From JALYRV01 sp040902895 (GTDB lineage: Bacteria; Acidobacteriota; Vicinamibacteria; Vicinamibacterales; SCN-69-37), in contig JBBDWL010000047.1 in assembly GCA_040902895.1 (NCBI GenBank), positions 95,590-159,589 of the forward strand: 64,000 nucleotides of DNA. The letters are read 5' to 3'. Under the pieces are notes generated by a model. That model had not been told where the DNA came from. It saw only the letters and a list, made by a program, of their open reading frames with translations, and searched no databases. The position numbers and the translations under genes are program-made. Position 1 is the first letter of the stretch. Every line of letters begins with the position of its first letter. Positions 8,098 through 16,571 of this stretch are shown piece by piece.

Positions 8098-9097
8098 GCG
8101 TTCAGGATATCAGGAGGCCCGGCAACAGGCCGCGTTCGACGAGCGGCAGGATCGGGGACGCGTACTGTTGACCGGCGTCGATGCGAAAGCGTTTCTGCAT
8201 GCGCTGCTCACCAATGACATCGAGTCGCTCGCGCCGGGCACCGGTTGCTATGCCGCCTTGCTGACACCTCAGGGGCGGATGATTACCGACATGGACGTGC
8301 TGGCCGACGCCAGCGTGCCGCCCCAGGTGCTGCTCGTTGTGCCTTCAGACGTCGCCGGCCCACTTGCGGCTCGCCTCGACAAGCTGATATTCACCGAAGA
8401 GGTCGCCGTGGCCGACGTCTCGGCGTCCACCACGCATTTCAGTGTCGCCGGTCCTGCCGCGGCGCGCGCCGTCGACAGCGCGCTGAAAGGGCTCGGCTAC
8501 GACGCGGTGGCGTCACTGCTCACGAAACCGTTCCATAACGTTCGCCTGTCGGGCGCGAGCGAGGACGGCCTCGTGTGGCGCACCGATGAGCTCGGGCTTG
8601 ATGGCCCGGCGGGCTTTGACCTGTGCGTCGGATCGAAGCACGCAGACGTCGTGCGGCGGCAGCTGCACGCACACGCCGCGCCGCTGTCGCCCGAGGCGCG
8701 CACGATCCTGCGTCTCGAAGCAGGGCGGCCCGAATTTCACATCGACATGACGGAAGACACGATTCCGCTCGAGGCCAATCTGCTCGAACGCGCGATCAGC
8801 ACCACCAAAGGCTGCTACGTCGGACAGGAAGTCATCATTCGCGTACTGCACCGCGGCGGCGGACGCGTCGCCAAACGGCTCGTGCAGCTGCGATTCGACG
8901 GGCGGGAAGAGGCCGTGCCGGCCGCGGGCGATACGCTATCCGAAGGCGATCGCGAAATCGGCCGTGTGACGAGCGCGGCATGGTCGCCGCGCGACAAGAC
9001 GCCAATCGGGCTGGGCTACGTTCATCGAGACTTTGCGCGCGCGGGCGTGGCGCTGTCGGTTTCTAGCGGCGGTACCGCGACGATCACGGCCGCCTGA
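8096..9097 (+). CDS. ygfZ: YgfZ/GcvT-like folate-binding protein
   Basis: A 333-residue protein with the diagnostic motif KGCYVGQE (about residues 240-247), which contains the cysteine essential in YgfZ. YgfZ binds tetrahydrofolate and supports assembly or repair of iron-sulfur enzymes such as the tRNA methylthiotransferase MiaB. The fold is shared with GcvT, but the KGCYxGQE motif separates the two. The ATG at 8096 overlaps the divergent hydrolase start by the CATG palindrome. The 3' end overlaps the convergent Nudix gene by 14 bases. Confidence 0.9.
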   Translation: MRSGYQEARQQAAFDERQDRGRVLLTGVDAKAFLHALLTNDIESLAPGTGCYAALLTPQGRMITDMDVLADASVPPQVLLVVPSDVAGPLAARLDKLIFTEEVAVADVSASTTHFSVAGPAAARAVDSALKGLGYDAVASLLTKPFHNVRLSGASEDGLVWRTDELGLDGPAGFDLCVGSKHADVVRRQLHAHAAPLSPEARTILRLEAGRPEFHIDMTEDTIPLEANLLERAISTTKGCYVGQEVIIRVLHRGGGRVAKRLVQLRFDGREEAVPAAGDTLSEGDREIGRVTSAAWSPRDKTPIGLGYVHRDFARAGVALSVSSGGTATITAA

Positions 9098-9464
9098 GCA
9101 GCGCGATCAGCGCGGCGTCGGCCTCGGGAAACCGCAATGTGTCGAGCCGCGCGCGCTCGATCCACCGCATTTCCTGTCCCTGCTGCGGGACGGGCTCCCC
9201 GGCAAGCGTGCACGAGATGAAGTGGAGCTCCACGGTTTTTTCCGGATAGACATGCGTGGTGACCAGCACGGTCTCGCCGGGAGCAGCGTCGACAGCCAGT
9301 TCCTCACGGATCTCGCGGCTCAGACACGCCCGCACCGTCTCGCCGGGCTCGCACTTGCCGCCAGGAAATTCCCAGAGTCCTTCGAGATGTGTGCCCGCGC
9401 GCCGGCGCGTCACGAGCAGCGCGCCGTCGCGCTCGATTACTGCCGCGGCGACGATGATGGCCAT
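9084..9464 (-). CDS. MutT-type Nudix hydrolase coupled to MutY
   Basis: A 126-residue Nudix protein. The box GGKCEPGETVRACLSREIREEL fits the consensus Gx5Ex7REUxEExGU up to its last position (segment about residues 38-59; key residues G, E, RE and EE present), so it should be catalytically active on a nucleoside-diphosphate derivative, possibly 8-oxo-dGTP. It starts at ATG 9464 inside the 3' end of mutY (28-base overlap) and is therefore translationally coupled to it. In classical MutY a Nudix-like domain is fused at this very place; here it is a separate, active-looking enzyme. Confidence 0.85.
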   Translation of the reverse strand: MAIIVAAAVIERDGALLVTRRRAGTHLEGLWEFPGGKCEPGETVRACLSREIREELAVDAAPGETVLVTTHVYPEKTVELHFISCTLAGEPVPQQGQEMRWIERARLDTLRFPEADAALIALLRRP

Positions 9465-10150
9465 GGGTAGGCGGCGCACTGCCGCTTCATCGGGCAGCGT
9501 GCGCAATCGGGCTTCCGGGCCGTGCACACCGTTGCGCCGAAATCCATCAGCGCCTGGTTGAAGTCATAGAAATGACGCTGCGGAAGCACCGCCCGCGACA
9601 CGTCCCAGAGCTGCTTCTTCATCTGATGCGACTTCGGATCTCCGTCGGCGACGAACACGCGATAGAGCACGCGCGCCACGTTGGTGTCGAGAATCGCGGC
9701 CCGCTTGCGAAATCCGAAACTCAGGACGGCGCCGAGCGTGTATTCGCCGATGCCCTTGAAGTTGCCGAGCGTTTCGGGATCGTCAGGGAGCTGCCCGCCG
9801 TACGACGCCACCGTTTCGCGGGCGATGGCCTGCAGGCGCTTCGGGCGGATGTTGTAGCCAAGCGGCCGCCACGTGCGCCGCACATCGGCCGGCCGCGCCT
9901 CGGCAAGCGCCTCGAGCGTCGGATACTTGCCGAGCCACTCGTGATATTTGGGGAGCACGCGGTCGACCTGCGTCTGCTGCAGCATCATTTCCGACACGAG
10001 GATGTGATACGGGTCGCTCGTCTCCCGCCAGGGCAACGTGCGCCCGTGGCGACGGTACCAACCGAGAAGGGTTCGTCTGAATCGCTGACGGGCGTCTGCC
10101 GCCGGCACGGCGGGAGCGGGTCGTACGGCGGAAGTCGGTCGATTTACCAT
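9437..10150 (-). CDS. mutY: A/G-specific adenine DNA glycosylase lacking the C-terminal Nudix-like domain
   Basis: A 237-residue HhH-family base-excision glycosylase. Seen: LPWR...DPYHILVSEMMLQQTQV with the catalytic glutamate, helix-hairpin-helix NFKGIGEYTLGAVLSFGF, catalytic aspartate in ILDTNVARVL, and the [4Fe-4S] cysteines Cx6Cx2Cx5C in CTARKPDCARCPMKRQC. At 237 residues it lacks the 8-oxoguanine recognition domain of E. coli MutY (about 350 residues). It may act on A:8-oxoG or, as in the archaeal Mig relatives, on other mismatches. Its start codon lies inside a copy of the AT-rich repeat. Confidence 0.85.
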   Translation of the reverse strand: MVNRPTSAVRPAPAVPAADARQRFRRTLLGWYRRHGRTLPWRETSDPYHILVSEMMLQQTQVDRVLPKYHEWLGKYPTLEALAEARPADVRRTWRPLGYNIRPKRLQAIARETVASYGGQLPDDPETLGNFKGIGEYTLGAVLSFGFRKRAAILDTNVARVLYRVFVADGDPKSHQMKKQLWDVSRAVLPQRHFYDFNQALMDFGATVCTARKPDCARCPMKRQCAAYPWPSSSPRQ

Positions 10151-10166
10151 TTACAATCTACGAGCG
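10141..10166. repeat. Solo copy of the TTTACAATTTACGA unit between mutY and the cobalamin gene
   Basis: The sequence GATTTACCATTTACAATC resembles the outer arm of the 1-116 hairpin (CGATTTACAATTTACA). It fills the whole 16-base gap between the divergent start codons and supplies the mutY ATG and a plus-strand TACAAT nine bases before the TTG start at 10167. Confidence 0.55.
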
Positions 10167-10715
10167 TTGACGATCTATACCAGGACCGGAGATGACGGCG
10201 AGACGTCGCTCTTCGACGGCACGCGCGTGTCGAAGGCTGACGCTCGGGTGGATACCTACGGCGACGTCGACGAGCTGCAGGCCTGGCTCGGCTTCGCGCG
10301 CTCGGCGTTCCCACAGCCGAAGGCCGGCGTGTCGGGCCGGATCGTCGAGATGCTCGAACAGATCCAACGCGATCTCTTCGCGCTCGGCGCGCAGCTTGCC
10401 GACCCACAGCATCGCATTGCTGCCCGCGTAACGAAAGCGGGCCTTGCGGCAGACGATGTCGCACGGCTCGAAACGTGGATCGACGAGCTCGAAGCGGCGC
10501 TGCCTCCGCTGCGTCATTTCATCCTCGCCGGCGGCGCCACTGCCGGCGCCAGCCTGCATGTGGCGCGGGCCGTCTGCCGGCGGGCCGAGCGGCGCATGGT
10601 CGCGCTCGGCGCCGAGGCGCTGCTCATCACGTACATCAATCGCCTGTCGGACCTGCTCTTCGTGATGGCGCGCGCGGCCAACCACGACGCACGCGCGCCA
10701 GAGACCGAGTGGTGA
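10167..10715 (+). CDS. Cob(I)alamin adenosyltransferase, PduO type
   Basis: A 182-residue ATP:corrinoid adenosyltransferase of the PduO family. The N-terminal TRTGDDGETSLFDG and the following DTYGDVDELQAWLG are the ATP-binding signature; the C-terminal CRRAERR and YINRLSDLLF also match. It makes adenosylcobalamin from cob(I)alamin and ATP. The start is a TTG at 10167, which gives the standard N-terminus (MTIYTRTGD); no ATG or GTG is possible closer. A TACAAT box lies nine bases upstream. The stop overlaps the GTG of hpnC (GTGA). No cobalamin riboswitch is visible, since the upstream gap is 16 bases. Confidence 0.92.
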   Translation: MTIYTRTGDDGETSLFDGTRVSKADARVDTYGDVDELQAWLGFARSAFPQPKAGVSGRIVEMLEQIQRDLFALGAQLADPQHRIAARVTKAGLAADDVARLETWIDELEAALPPLRHFILAGGATAGASLHVARAVCRRAERRMVALGAEALLITYINRLSDLLFVMARAANHDARAPETEW

Positions 10716-11626
10716 CCGGGGATCCGTACGACGTCTGTCTGGAGATCGCTCGCGCCCACTACGAAAACTTTCCGGTGGCCTCGTCTCTGATGCCCCGCGA
10801 CATGCGGCCGCACGTCGCCGCAGTGTATGCCTTCGCGCGCAAGGCCGACGATTTCGCCGACGAGGAAAACCTGGCGGCGGATTATCGCCACCTGCTGCTC
10901 ACCGACTGGGAACATCGCCTGCGGGTCGCAGCAGCTGGATCGGCCGAGCGGGATGGCTCCGATGACTCGGCGATCTTCGCGGCGCTGGAGCAGACGATCG
11001 CGGCCTTCAATCTGCCGCTCAATCTGTTCACCGATCTGTTGAGCGCGTTTCACCAGGACGTCGACGTCAAGCGCTATGCGACATGGGCTGATCTGCTCGA
11101 TTACTGCCGCCGCTCGGCAAATCCGGTCGGCCGTCTCGTGCTGCGAATCAGCGGGCGCGACGCCGCGGCGCATGATGCGTCGTCCGACGCCCTCTGCACG
11201 GCACTGCAGCTGACGAATTTCTGGCAGGATCTCGAGCGCGACTGGCAGAAGGGCCGGCTCTATCTGCCGGCGGATGTCATGACCGCGCACGGCGCTGATG
11301 AAGGCCATGTCGCGTCGCGGACGATGACGGCGCCGCTTCGCGCGGCACTCGCCGATGCGGCGGAACGCACGCGCACCCTGTTCGAGTGGGGACGATTCGT
11401 CTGCGAGAACGTCAGCGGCCGGCTCGGACTCGAGCTGCGCGCGACATGGCTGGGCGGCACGCGCGTTCTCGACCGCCTCGAGCATGCGGGCTTCGATGTC
11501 TTCCGCGCGCGCCCGTCGCTGGGCTGGCGCGACATGCCGCCGCTGGCCGCGCGGCTCGCCTGGTGGAGCGCGCGAGCGACGAGCCGGAGCGGGGTATTGG
11601 GGCCCCCGCCGACAAACCAAAAATGA
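10712..11626 (+). CDS. hpnC: Presqualene-pathway synthase HpnC
   Basis: A 304-residue squalene/phytoene-synthase family protein: first aspartate-rich motif DDFADE (about residue 47), second motif QDLERDWQKGRLYLP. In the HpnCDE route two farnesyl diphosphates are condensed by HpnD to presqualene diphosphate, HpnC converts it to hydroxysqualene, and HpnE reduces that to squalene. Order hpnC-hpnD-hpnE here supports the assignment. GTG start at 10712 overlaps the upstream TGA. The last 15 or so residues (SGVLGPPPTNQK) are repeat-derived (11577-11612) and lie outside the fold. Confidence 0.9.
   Translation: MTGDPYDVCLEIARAHYENFPVASSLMPRDMRPHVAAVYAFARKADDFADEENLAADYRHLLLTDWEHRLRVAAAGSAERDGSDDSAIFAALEQTIAAFNLPLNLFTDLLSAFHQDVDVKRYATWADLLDYCRRSANPVGRLVLRISGRDAAAHDASSDALCTALQLTNFWQDLERDWQKGRLYLPADVMTAHGADEGHVASRTMTAPLRAALADAAERTRTLFEWGRFVCENVSGRLGLELRATWLGGTRVLDRLEHAGFDVFRARPSLGWRDMPPLAARLAWWSARATSRSGVLGPPPTNQK
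11577..11612 (+). repeat. Partial GC-rich repeat (family D) at the hpnC 3' end
   Basis: The stretch GCCGGAGCGGGGTATTGG then GGCCCCCGCCG shares the start and end blocks of the 68-base element found at 14990-15057, 22905-22972 and 45465-45533, with the middle missing. It codes for the final residues of HpnC. Confidence 0.5.
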
Positions 11627-12492
11627 GCCGCGACACCAGCTTCTATTACTCGTTTCTGGTGCTGCCGCCGCCGCAGCGGCGCGCGATCATCGCCGTCTGG
11701 GATTTCTGCCGTGTGGTGGACGATGCGGTGGATACGCAGCCGGACGAGGCCCGGGCGCGCGCCGAGCTCGCGACATGGAAGCGGGAGCTCGACGCCGTCT
11801 ATGGCGCCAGCCCCTCGACTGCGCTCGGGGCTGCTGCGCCTCAGACCGAGCAGGGACGCGCCCTCCAGCGATGGGTGACGGCCTTTTCCCTCTCCCGAAA
11901 AAACTTCGACGCGTTGATGGAAGGCGTCGAGATGGATCTACAGCCGCGCCGCTACAGCACCCTCGCCGATCTGCGCGAGTACGCCGAGCGCGTCGCGTCG
12001 GCCGTGGGATTGATCTGTCTGGAGATCTTCGGCGTGCGCGACGGATCGGCGGATCCGTACGCGCGCGAGCTCGGGATTGCGCTGCAGCTGACGAACATCC
12101 TGCGCGACGTGCCGGCCGATCTCGCCGCGGGCCGCATTTATCTGCTGCGTGAGGATCAGGAGGCGACAGGCTGCACCGACGACATGCTGCGCGCGGCCGT
12201 GGCGGCGCGAGGCGTCACCGACGAGCGCGTGCGCGCGCTGCTGGCGCGGCATGGCCGGCGCGCCCGCGACGCGTTCGCGCGCGCGGCGGAGGCCTTTCCG
12301 GCGCCGGCGGCGCGCAAGCTGGTCGCGGCCGAGATCATGAACGCCGTGTATCGGCGCCTGCTCGACAAAATCGAACGCCGCCGCTTCGACGTGTTCTCCG
12401 GGCGCGTAACCGTGCCGCGTCCCGAGCGCGCGCGCGTGGCGCTGGGCGTGTATCTCCGCACGCTGGCCGGCCTGCATCGGCCGCGCAAATGA
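11623..12492 (+). CDS. hpnD: Presqualene diphosphate synthase HpnD
   Basis: A 289-residue squalene/phytoene-synthase family protein with both aspartate-rich motifs: DFCRVVDDAVD (about residues 24-34) and RDVPADLAAGRIYL. It condenses two farnesyl diphosphates to presqualene diphosphate in the HpnCDE route. The ATG at 11623 overlaps the hpnC stop (ATGA) and gives the expected short N-terminus (MSRDTSFYYSFLVLP). An inserted segment at about residues 64-76 (SPSTALGAAAPQTEQ) is encoded by a small GC palindrome and may be another repeat scar. Confidence 0.9.
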   Translation: MSRDTSFYYSFLVLPPPQRRAIIAVWDFCRVVDDAVDTQPDEARARAELATWKRELDAVYGASPSTALGAAAPQTEQGRALQRWVTAFSLSRKNFDALMEGVEMDLQPRRYSTLADLREYAERVASAVGLICLEIFGVRDGSADPYARELGIALQLTNILRDVPADLAAGRIYLLREDQEATGCTDDMLRAAVAARGVTDERVRALLARHGRRARDAFARAAEAFPAPAARKLVAAEIMNAVYRRLLDKIERRRFDVFSGRVTVPRPERARVALGVYLRTLAGLHRPRK

Positions 12493-13826
12493 TGCGTGAT
12501 GCCGTTGTCGTCGGAGGCGGATTCGCCGGCCTTGCCGCGGCCGTCGCGCTGACGAAGGCAGGCCGGCGTGTGCTGCTGATCGAAGCGCGGGGGCGTCTCG
12601 GCGGCCGCGCGACGACGCTGGTCGATCGCATCACGGGTGAGCCGGTCGACAACGGGCAGCATGTGCTGTTCGGCTGTTATCGCGAGACGCTCGCGCTTCT
12701 CGAGGATCTAGGTCAACGCGACGGCGTGTACGTGCAGCCCGCGCTGCACGTGCCGTTCATCGGGCCCGACGGTGTGCGCCGCGATCTGCGCTGCGCCAAT
12801 CTGCCCGCGCCGTTCAACCTGGCGACCGGTCTGATGCGCTGGACCGCGCTCGACATGCGAGACCGCCTCCGCGCGGGACGGATTTTTCTGTCGCTGATGC
12901 GTGGCGGCTCGCCGCGCGAGGACGAAACCGTCACGGCCTGGCTCGTCCGCATGGGACAGACGCGCCGGCTGCGCGGCTGGCTGTGGGAGCCGCTGGCCAT
13001 CGCGGCGCTCAACGAATCGCCCGACGTCGCGTCGGCAAACATGTTCGCACCCGTTCTGCGCGAGCTGTTCGGCGGGGATCGGCGCGCGGCCAGCCTCGTG
13101 CTGCCGGTTCGGCCGCTCAGCGAGCTCTACGCGATTCCCGCGGCCAGGTATCTGGAGTCGCGAGGCGGCGTCGTGCGGTTGGGCCGCCCGGCCCGCATCT
13201 CGCGCGATGACGCAGGCTTCGTCGTGCGCGCCGGCGACGAGCGCTGGCCGACCCATTCAATCGTCGCGGCCGTGCCGTGGCATTCACTGGCCACTCTGTT
13301 CGAGGGCGGCATGCCATCGGAGCTTCAATCCATCGCCTGTGCCGCCGCCGCCATGAAGCCCGTGCCAATCGTGACTGTGAATCTCTGGTACGACCGGCCG
13401 GTCTTCGAGCCGCGCGACCTGCCCTTCCGCGGTCTGGTCGGCCGCACGGCGCAGTGGGTGTTCGATCGGCGCATCACCGGCGAGAGCGCATCGCACGTGT
13501 CGGTGATCACCAGCGCAGCGGCGCGTCTCTCGGAGCAGAGCGACGCCGCGATCATCGAGCTCATCACCAGAGATCTTTCCGAATCGCTGCCTCTCGCCGC
13601 GGCCGCCACGGTCAACCGGGCCACAGTCGTCCGTGAAAAGCAGGCGACGTTCTCGGTGCGGCCCGGTTCTCCCGTTCGTCCAGCGGAGCGCACGCCGCTG
13701 GCAGGCTTCTTTCTCGCGGGCGACTGGCTTGCAACCGGATTGCCGGGGACAATAGAAGGAGCCGTGCGCAGCGGAAACCGAGCTGCCTCCCAATGCGATC
13801 CATCGTCATCCACTACAACGAGATAG
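12489..13826 (+). CDS. hpnE: Hydroxysqualene dehydroxylase HpnE
   Basis: A 445-residue FAD-dependent amine-oxidase-fold protein. The dinucleotide-binding motif VVGGGFAGLAAAVAL is at residues 7-21, followed by EARGRLGGRA, and the C-terminal FAD motif FLAGDW...GTIEGAVRSG. HpnE reduces hydroxysqualene to squalene, completing the set with the two genes upstream. No squalene-hopene cyclase lies in the window, so the end product (hopanoid or other triterpene) is unknown. It starts with ATGATG at 12489, overlapping the hpnD stop, and its 3' end overlaps thiI by 34 bases. Confidence 0.9.
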   Translation: MMRDAVVVGGGFAGLAAAVALTKAGRRVLLIEARGRLGGRATTLVDRITGEPVDNGQHVLFGCYRETLALLEDLGQRDGVYVQPALHVPFIGPDGVRRDLRCANLPAPFNLATGLMRWTALDMRDRLRAGRIFLSLMRGGSPREDETVTAWLVRMGQTRRLRGWLWEPLAIAALNESPDVASANMFAPVLRELFGGDRRAASLVLPVRPLSELYAIPAARYLESRGGVVRLGRPARISRDDAGFVVRAGDERWPTHSIVAAVPWHSLATLFEGGMPSELQSIACAAAAMKPVPIVTVNLWYDRPVFEPRDLPFRGLVGRTAQWVFDRRITGESASHVSVITSAAARLSEQSDAAIIELITRDLSESLPLAAAATVNRATVVREKQATFSVRPGSPVRPAERTPLAGFFLAGDWLATGLPGTIEGAVRSGNRAASQCDPSSSTTTR

Positions 13827-15067
13827 CGCTGAAGGGGCGCAACCGGCCCTATTTCATGTCGCGGCTCGTGAGGAACATCCGGCAGGCGACGGCCGATGCG
13901 GGCGTGTCGTTCGTGCGCGTGCTGAACGGCCGCTTCGAGGTCGAGCTTGCCCCTGACGCCGATCTCGATGTGGTGCGCGATCGACTCTCACGCGTGTTCG
14001 GCATCGGCAACTTTGCGCGCGCGGGCCGTTCCGGCGTCGACCTCGAGCAGCTCGGGCGCGACATCATCGACGGCCTGAATCTCCCGGGCGGACGCGAGCC
14101 GGCATCGTTCAGGATCGCCGCGCGCCGCGCCGACAAGCGTCATGGCATGACGTCGATGGACATCGAGCGCACGCTCGGCGCCATGGTGCAGGCCGCGAAA
14201 GGATGGAAGGTCGATCTCGGCAATCCCGAGATGACGATTCGCGTCGAGATGCTCGGCACCGAAACCTTCTATTCGTTCGGCAACGAACAGGGCGCCGGCG
14301 GCCTGCCAACCGGCGTCAGCGGGCGCGTCGCCTGTCTGCTGTCGGGCGGCATCGACTCGCCGGTGGCGGCCTGGCGGATGATGCGCCGCGGCTGCCGCGC
14401 GTACTTCATCCACTTCCACAGCTATCCCGTGCTCTCGCGCGCATCGCAGGAAAAGGCGAGCGAGCTCGCGCGGCTGCTGACGACATGGCAGCTGCACTCG
14501 CGGCTGTATCTCGTGCCGTTCGCCGACATTCAACAGAAAGCGCTGATGACCGTCGATCCGGCGCTGCGCGTCGTGATTTATCGCCGGCTGATGTTCCGCA
14601 TCGCCGAGCAGATCGCGCGTCGCGTGCGCGCGCAGGCGCTGGTTACGGGCGAAGTCGTCGGACAAGTGGCATCGCAGACGCTCGAGAACATGACCGTCAT
14701 CGATGCGGCCGCCAGCCTGCCGGTGCTGCGGCCGCTCATCGGCATGGACAAAGACGAGATCGTCGAAGCGGCGAAGACACTGGGCACGTATCCGATTTCG
14801 ATCATTCCGGATCAGGACTGCTGCACGCTGTTCACGCCGAAACATCCCGCGACGAGCACGTCGATCGAACAGATCGAACAGGCCGAACGCGGTCTCGACG
14901 CTGACGCGCTCGTCGAAGCCGCCATCGCGGCTGCCGCCGTCGAGGACTTCAAGTTCCCGATGATAGGATTGAGGACACGCGAGAGCGAGGGAGCGGAGCG
15001 GGGCAATGGGGCCCCGCGAGCGACCGAGCCAGGCGGGGTGCAGGGGCCCCCGCCGGAGAAAACATGA
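13793..15067 (+). CDS. thiI: tRNA 4-thiouridine sulfurtransferase ThiI (no rhodanese domain)
   Basis: A 424-residue protein with N-terminal ferredoxin-like and THUMP regions and a PP-loop ATPase domain (LLSGGIDSPVA, about residues 182-192). ThiI adenylates U8 of tRNA and inserts sulfur, and in some bacteria also feeds thiazole synthesis. The C-terminal rhodanese domain of E. coli ThiI is absent, as in many bacteria, and a free rhodanese is encoded at 27229. Residues about 399-422 (SEGAERGNGAPRATEPG then GVQGPPPE) are pure repeat translation (14990-15057) attached after the natural end of the domain. Confidence 0.92.
   Translation: MRSIVIHYNEIALKGRNRPYFMSRLVRNIRQATADAGVSFVRVLNGRFEVELAPDADLDVVRDRLSRVFGIGNFARAGRSGVDLEQLGRDIIDGLNLPGGREPASFRIAARRADKRHGMTSMDIERTLGAMVQAAKGWKVDLGNPEMTIRVEMLGTETFYSFGNEQGAGGLPTGVSGRVACLLSGGIDSPVAAWRMMRRGCRAYFIHFHSYPVLSRASQEKASELARLLTTWQLHSRLYLVPFADIQQKALMTVDPALRVVIYRRLMFRIAEQIARRVRAQALVTGEVVGQVASQTLENMTVIDAAASLPVLRPLIGMDKDEIVEAAKTLGTYPISIIPDQDCCTLFTPKHPATSTSIEQIEQAERGLDADALVEAAIAAAAVEDFKFPMIGLRTRESEGAERGNGAPRATEPGGVQGPPPEKT
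14990..15057 (+). repeat. GC-rich dispersed repeat, family D copy 1 (thiI tail)
   Basis: About 68 bases beginning GGAGCGGAGCGGGG and containing GAGCGACCGAGCCAGGCGGG, then GTGCAGGGG and CCCCGCCGG. Nearly identical copies lie at 22905-22972 (inside the RND gene) and 45465-45533 (BON gene start), all in the same plus orientation. Internal inverted pieces GGGGCCCC and the paired GGGG/CCCC blocks would fold as hairpins. Confidence 0.85.
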
Positions 15068-16047
15068 AGCTCCCACCAGGAAAACTCGCGGGTATGAAGG
15101 CCGTCTCGAACGATCGCGGCGTGATTGCCGCGGCGGCGATGGATCAGCGCGGCTCGCTGCAGAAGGCGCTTGCGAAAGAAAAGGGGGGCGACGTCTCAGA
15201 CGCGATGATGGAGGAGTTCAAGTCCATCGTCACCGAAGTGCTGACGCCGCATGCGAGCGCGATTCTTCTCGATCCCGAGTGGGGCCTGCCGGCGTCGAAG
15301 CGCCGCGCGACGAACGCCGGGCTGCTCCTGGCCTATGAGAAGACTGGGTACGACAAGACCGGCCCCGGCCGCCTGCCGGATCTGCTCGACGAGTGGTCGG
15401 TGCGGCGCATCAAGGAAGCGGGCGCCGACTGCATCAAGATTCTTCTCTACTACACGCCGTTCGATCCGACAGAGGTCAACGACAAAAAGCACGCATGGGT
15501 CGAGCGCATCGGCGACGAGTGCCGCGCCAACGATATTCCGTTCTTTCTGGAGTTCGTCGGCTACGAGGAAGGCGCCGATGAAAAGGGGATCGACTACGCG
15601 AAGAAGAAGCCGGAGATCGTCACGAAGAGCATGCAGGAGTTTTCGAAAGACCGCTACGGCGTGGACGTGATGAAAGTCGAAGTGCCGGTGAACATGCAGT
15701 TCGTCGAAGGCGCGAAATGCGGGAAGGGCCAGAGCGCCTATTCACGCACCGAGGCCGTGACGTTCTTTCAGGAATCAGCGAAGGCCGCGACGAAGCCCTT
15801 CATCTATCTGTCGGCCGGCGTCAGCAACGCGGAGTTCACAGAGACGCTTGCGCTGGCGGCGGAAGCCGGAACGAACTTTTCCGGGGTCTTGTGCGGACGG
15901 GCGACGTGGAAAGACGGCATCCCGGTGTACGGCAAGCAAGGCGCGGCGGCCTTCCGCGCCTGGCTCGAAGATCAGGGCGTCAAGAACATTGAGAATGTGA
16001 ACGCCGCCCTGAAGGCCGCGAAGCCCTGGACGGCGTTCTATTCTTAA
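15064..16047 (+). CDS. lacD: Tagatose 1,6-diphosphate aldolase (LacD family)
   Basis: A 327-residue class I aldolase of the LacD family, with AAAMDQRGSL near the start and the Schiff-base lysine in VDVMKVEVPVNM. LacD enzymes cleave tagatose 1,6-bisphosphate, and often related ketose bisphosphates, to triose phosphates. No other lactose or tagatose genes are near, so it may serve as a general fructose/tagatose bisphosphate aldolase. ATG at 15064 overlaps the thiI stop (ATGA). Its TAA shares the palindrome TTAA with the stop of the convergent lipoprotein gene. Confidence 0.88.
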   Translation: MKLPPGKLAGMKAVSNDRGVIAAAAMDQRGSLQKALAKEKGGDVSDAMMEEFKSIVTEVLTPHASAILLDPEWGLPASKRRATNAGLLLAYEKTGYDKTGPGRLPDLLDEWSVRRIKEAGADCIKILLYYTPFDPTEVNDKKHAWVERIGDECRANDIPFFLEFVGYEEGADEKGIDYAKKKPEIVTKSMQEFSKDRYGVDVMKVEVPVNMQFVEGAKCGKGQSAYSRTEAVTFFQESAKAATKPFIYLSAGVSNAEFTETLALAAEAGTNFSGVLCGRATWKDGIPVYGKQGAAAFRAWLEDQGVKNIENVNAALKAAKPWTAFYS

Positions 16048-16508
16048 TCCCTTTTCAGGATCTCGGTCCCGCTGACGTTGCCGAAGCAGGACGTGCCCGT
16101 GTACGGCACGCGCACCTGATTCGTCTCGATCACGGCCGTGCCGTTGAGCGAGATGTTGCACGACACGCCGGCCGACGTTGCCGTCGCGGCGACCAGGAAC
16201 TGAATGTTGTTGCCGGTCTGCATGCCCGAGGCCGTGCCCACGACCTGCAGCGTGTTGTTCTGGCACGACGCGCTGAAGTTGCCGCGGGCGCTGGTAGCGG
16301 TCTTCTCCGTGACCGACCACGCGAAGTTCGTGCACGAGTCGGCAGACGGAATCGACGTGATGGACCGGTAGGTGCCGCCGAGCGCCGACACCGACAGCTC
16401 GGAGCCCGACGGACCGGTCAGCGACTGTGACTTGCGGGTGAACTCGATGCAGCCCGCAGACACCGCGGCAACCGCCGCAAAGACAGCAAGAGACACGTAG
16501 CGCTTCAT
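16044..16508 (-). CDS. Small secreted lipoprotein of unknown function
   Basis: A 154-residue protein with a lipoprotein signal: MKRYVSLAVFAAVAAVSAGC, lipobox SAGC, cysteine at residue 20. The mature part is Ser/Thr/Asn rich and predicted beta, with three cysteines (DSCTNF, SASCQNN, VSCNIS) and a fourth in TSCFGN, which could form two disulfides in the periplasm. I recognise no family. Start ATG 16508 is chosen for the signal peptide; AAAGG precedes it by a few bases and a minus-strand TATTCT (16558-16553) could be its -10. Confidence 0.75.
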   Translation of the reverse strand: MKRYVSLAVFAAVAAVSAGCIEFTRKSQSLTGPSGSELSVSALGGTYRSITSIPSADSCTNFAWSVTEKTATSARGNFSASCQNNTLQVVGTASGMQTGNNIQFLVAATATSAGVSCNISLNGTAVIETNQVRVPYTGTSCFGNVSGTEILKRD

Positions 16509-16559
16509 AACCTTTAATTCTTCCTGGGGGAGCCTTGCCGGGGGGAAGACCAAGAATAG

Positions 16560-16565
16560 CATAAT
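16560..16565 (+). promoter_or_regulatory. CATAAT -10 box just before def
   Basis: CATAAT ends six bases before the def ATG, with no Shine-Dalgarno between, so def is probably transcribed from its own start codon. A minus-strand TATTCT for the lipoprotein overlaps this site. Confidence 0.5.
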
Positions 16566-16571
16566 CGGCTC

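Noticed and set aside
10151..10166. Cobalamin riboswitch before the adenosyltransferase gene
   Set aside because: Only 16 bases separate the divergent start codons, far too short for the B12 aptamer.
14990..15057. CRISPR array or spacer origin for the repeated elements
   Set aside because: The copies are single, dispersed over 30 kb, and not separated by regular spacers. No cas gene is present.
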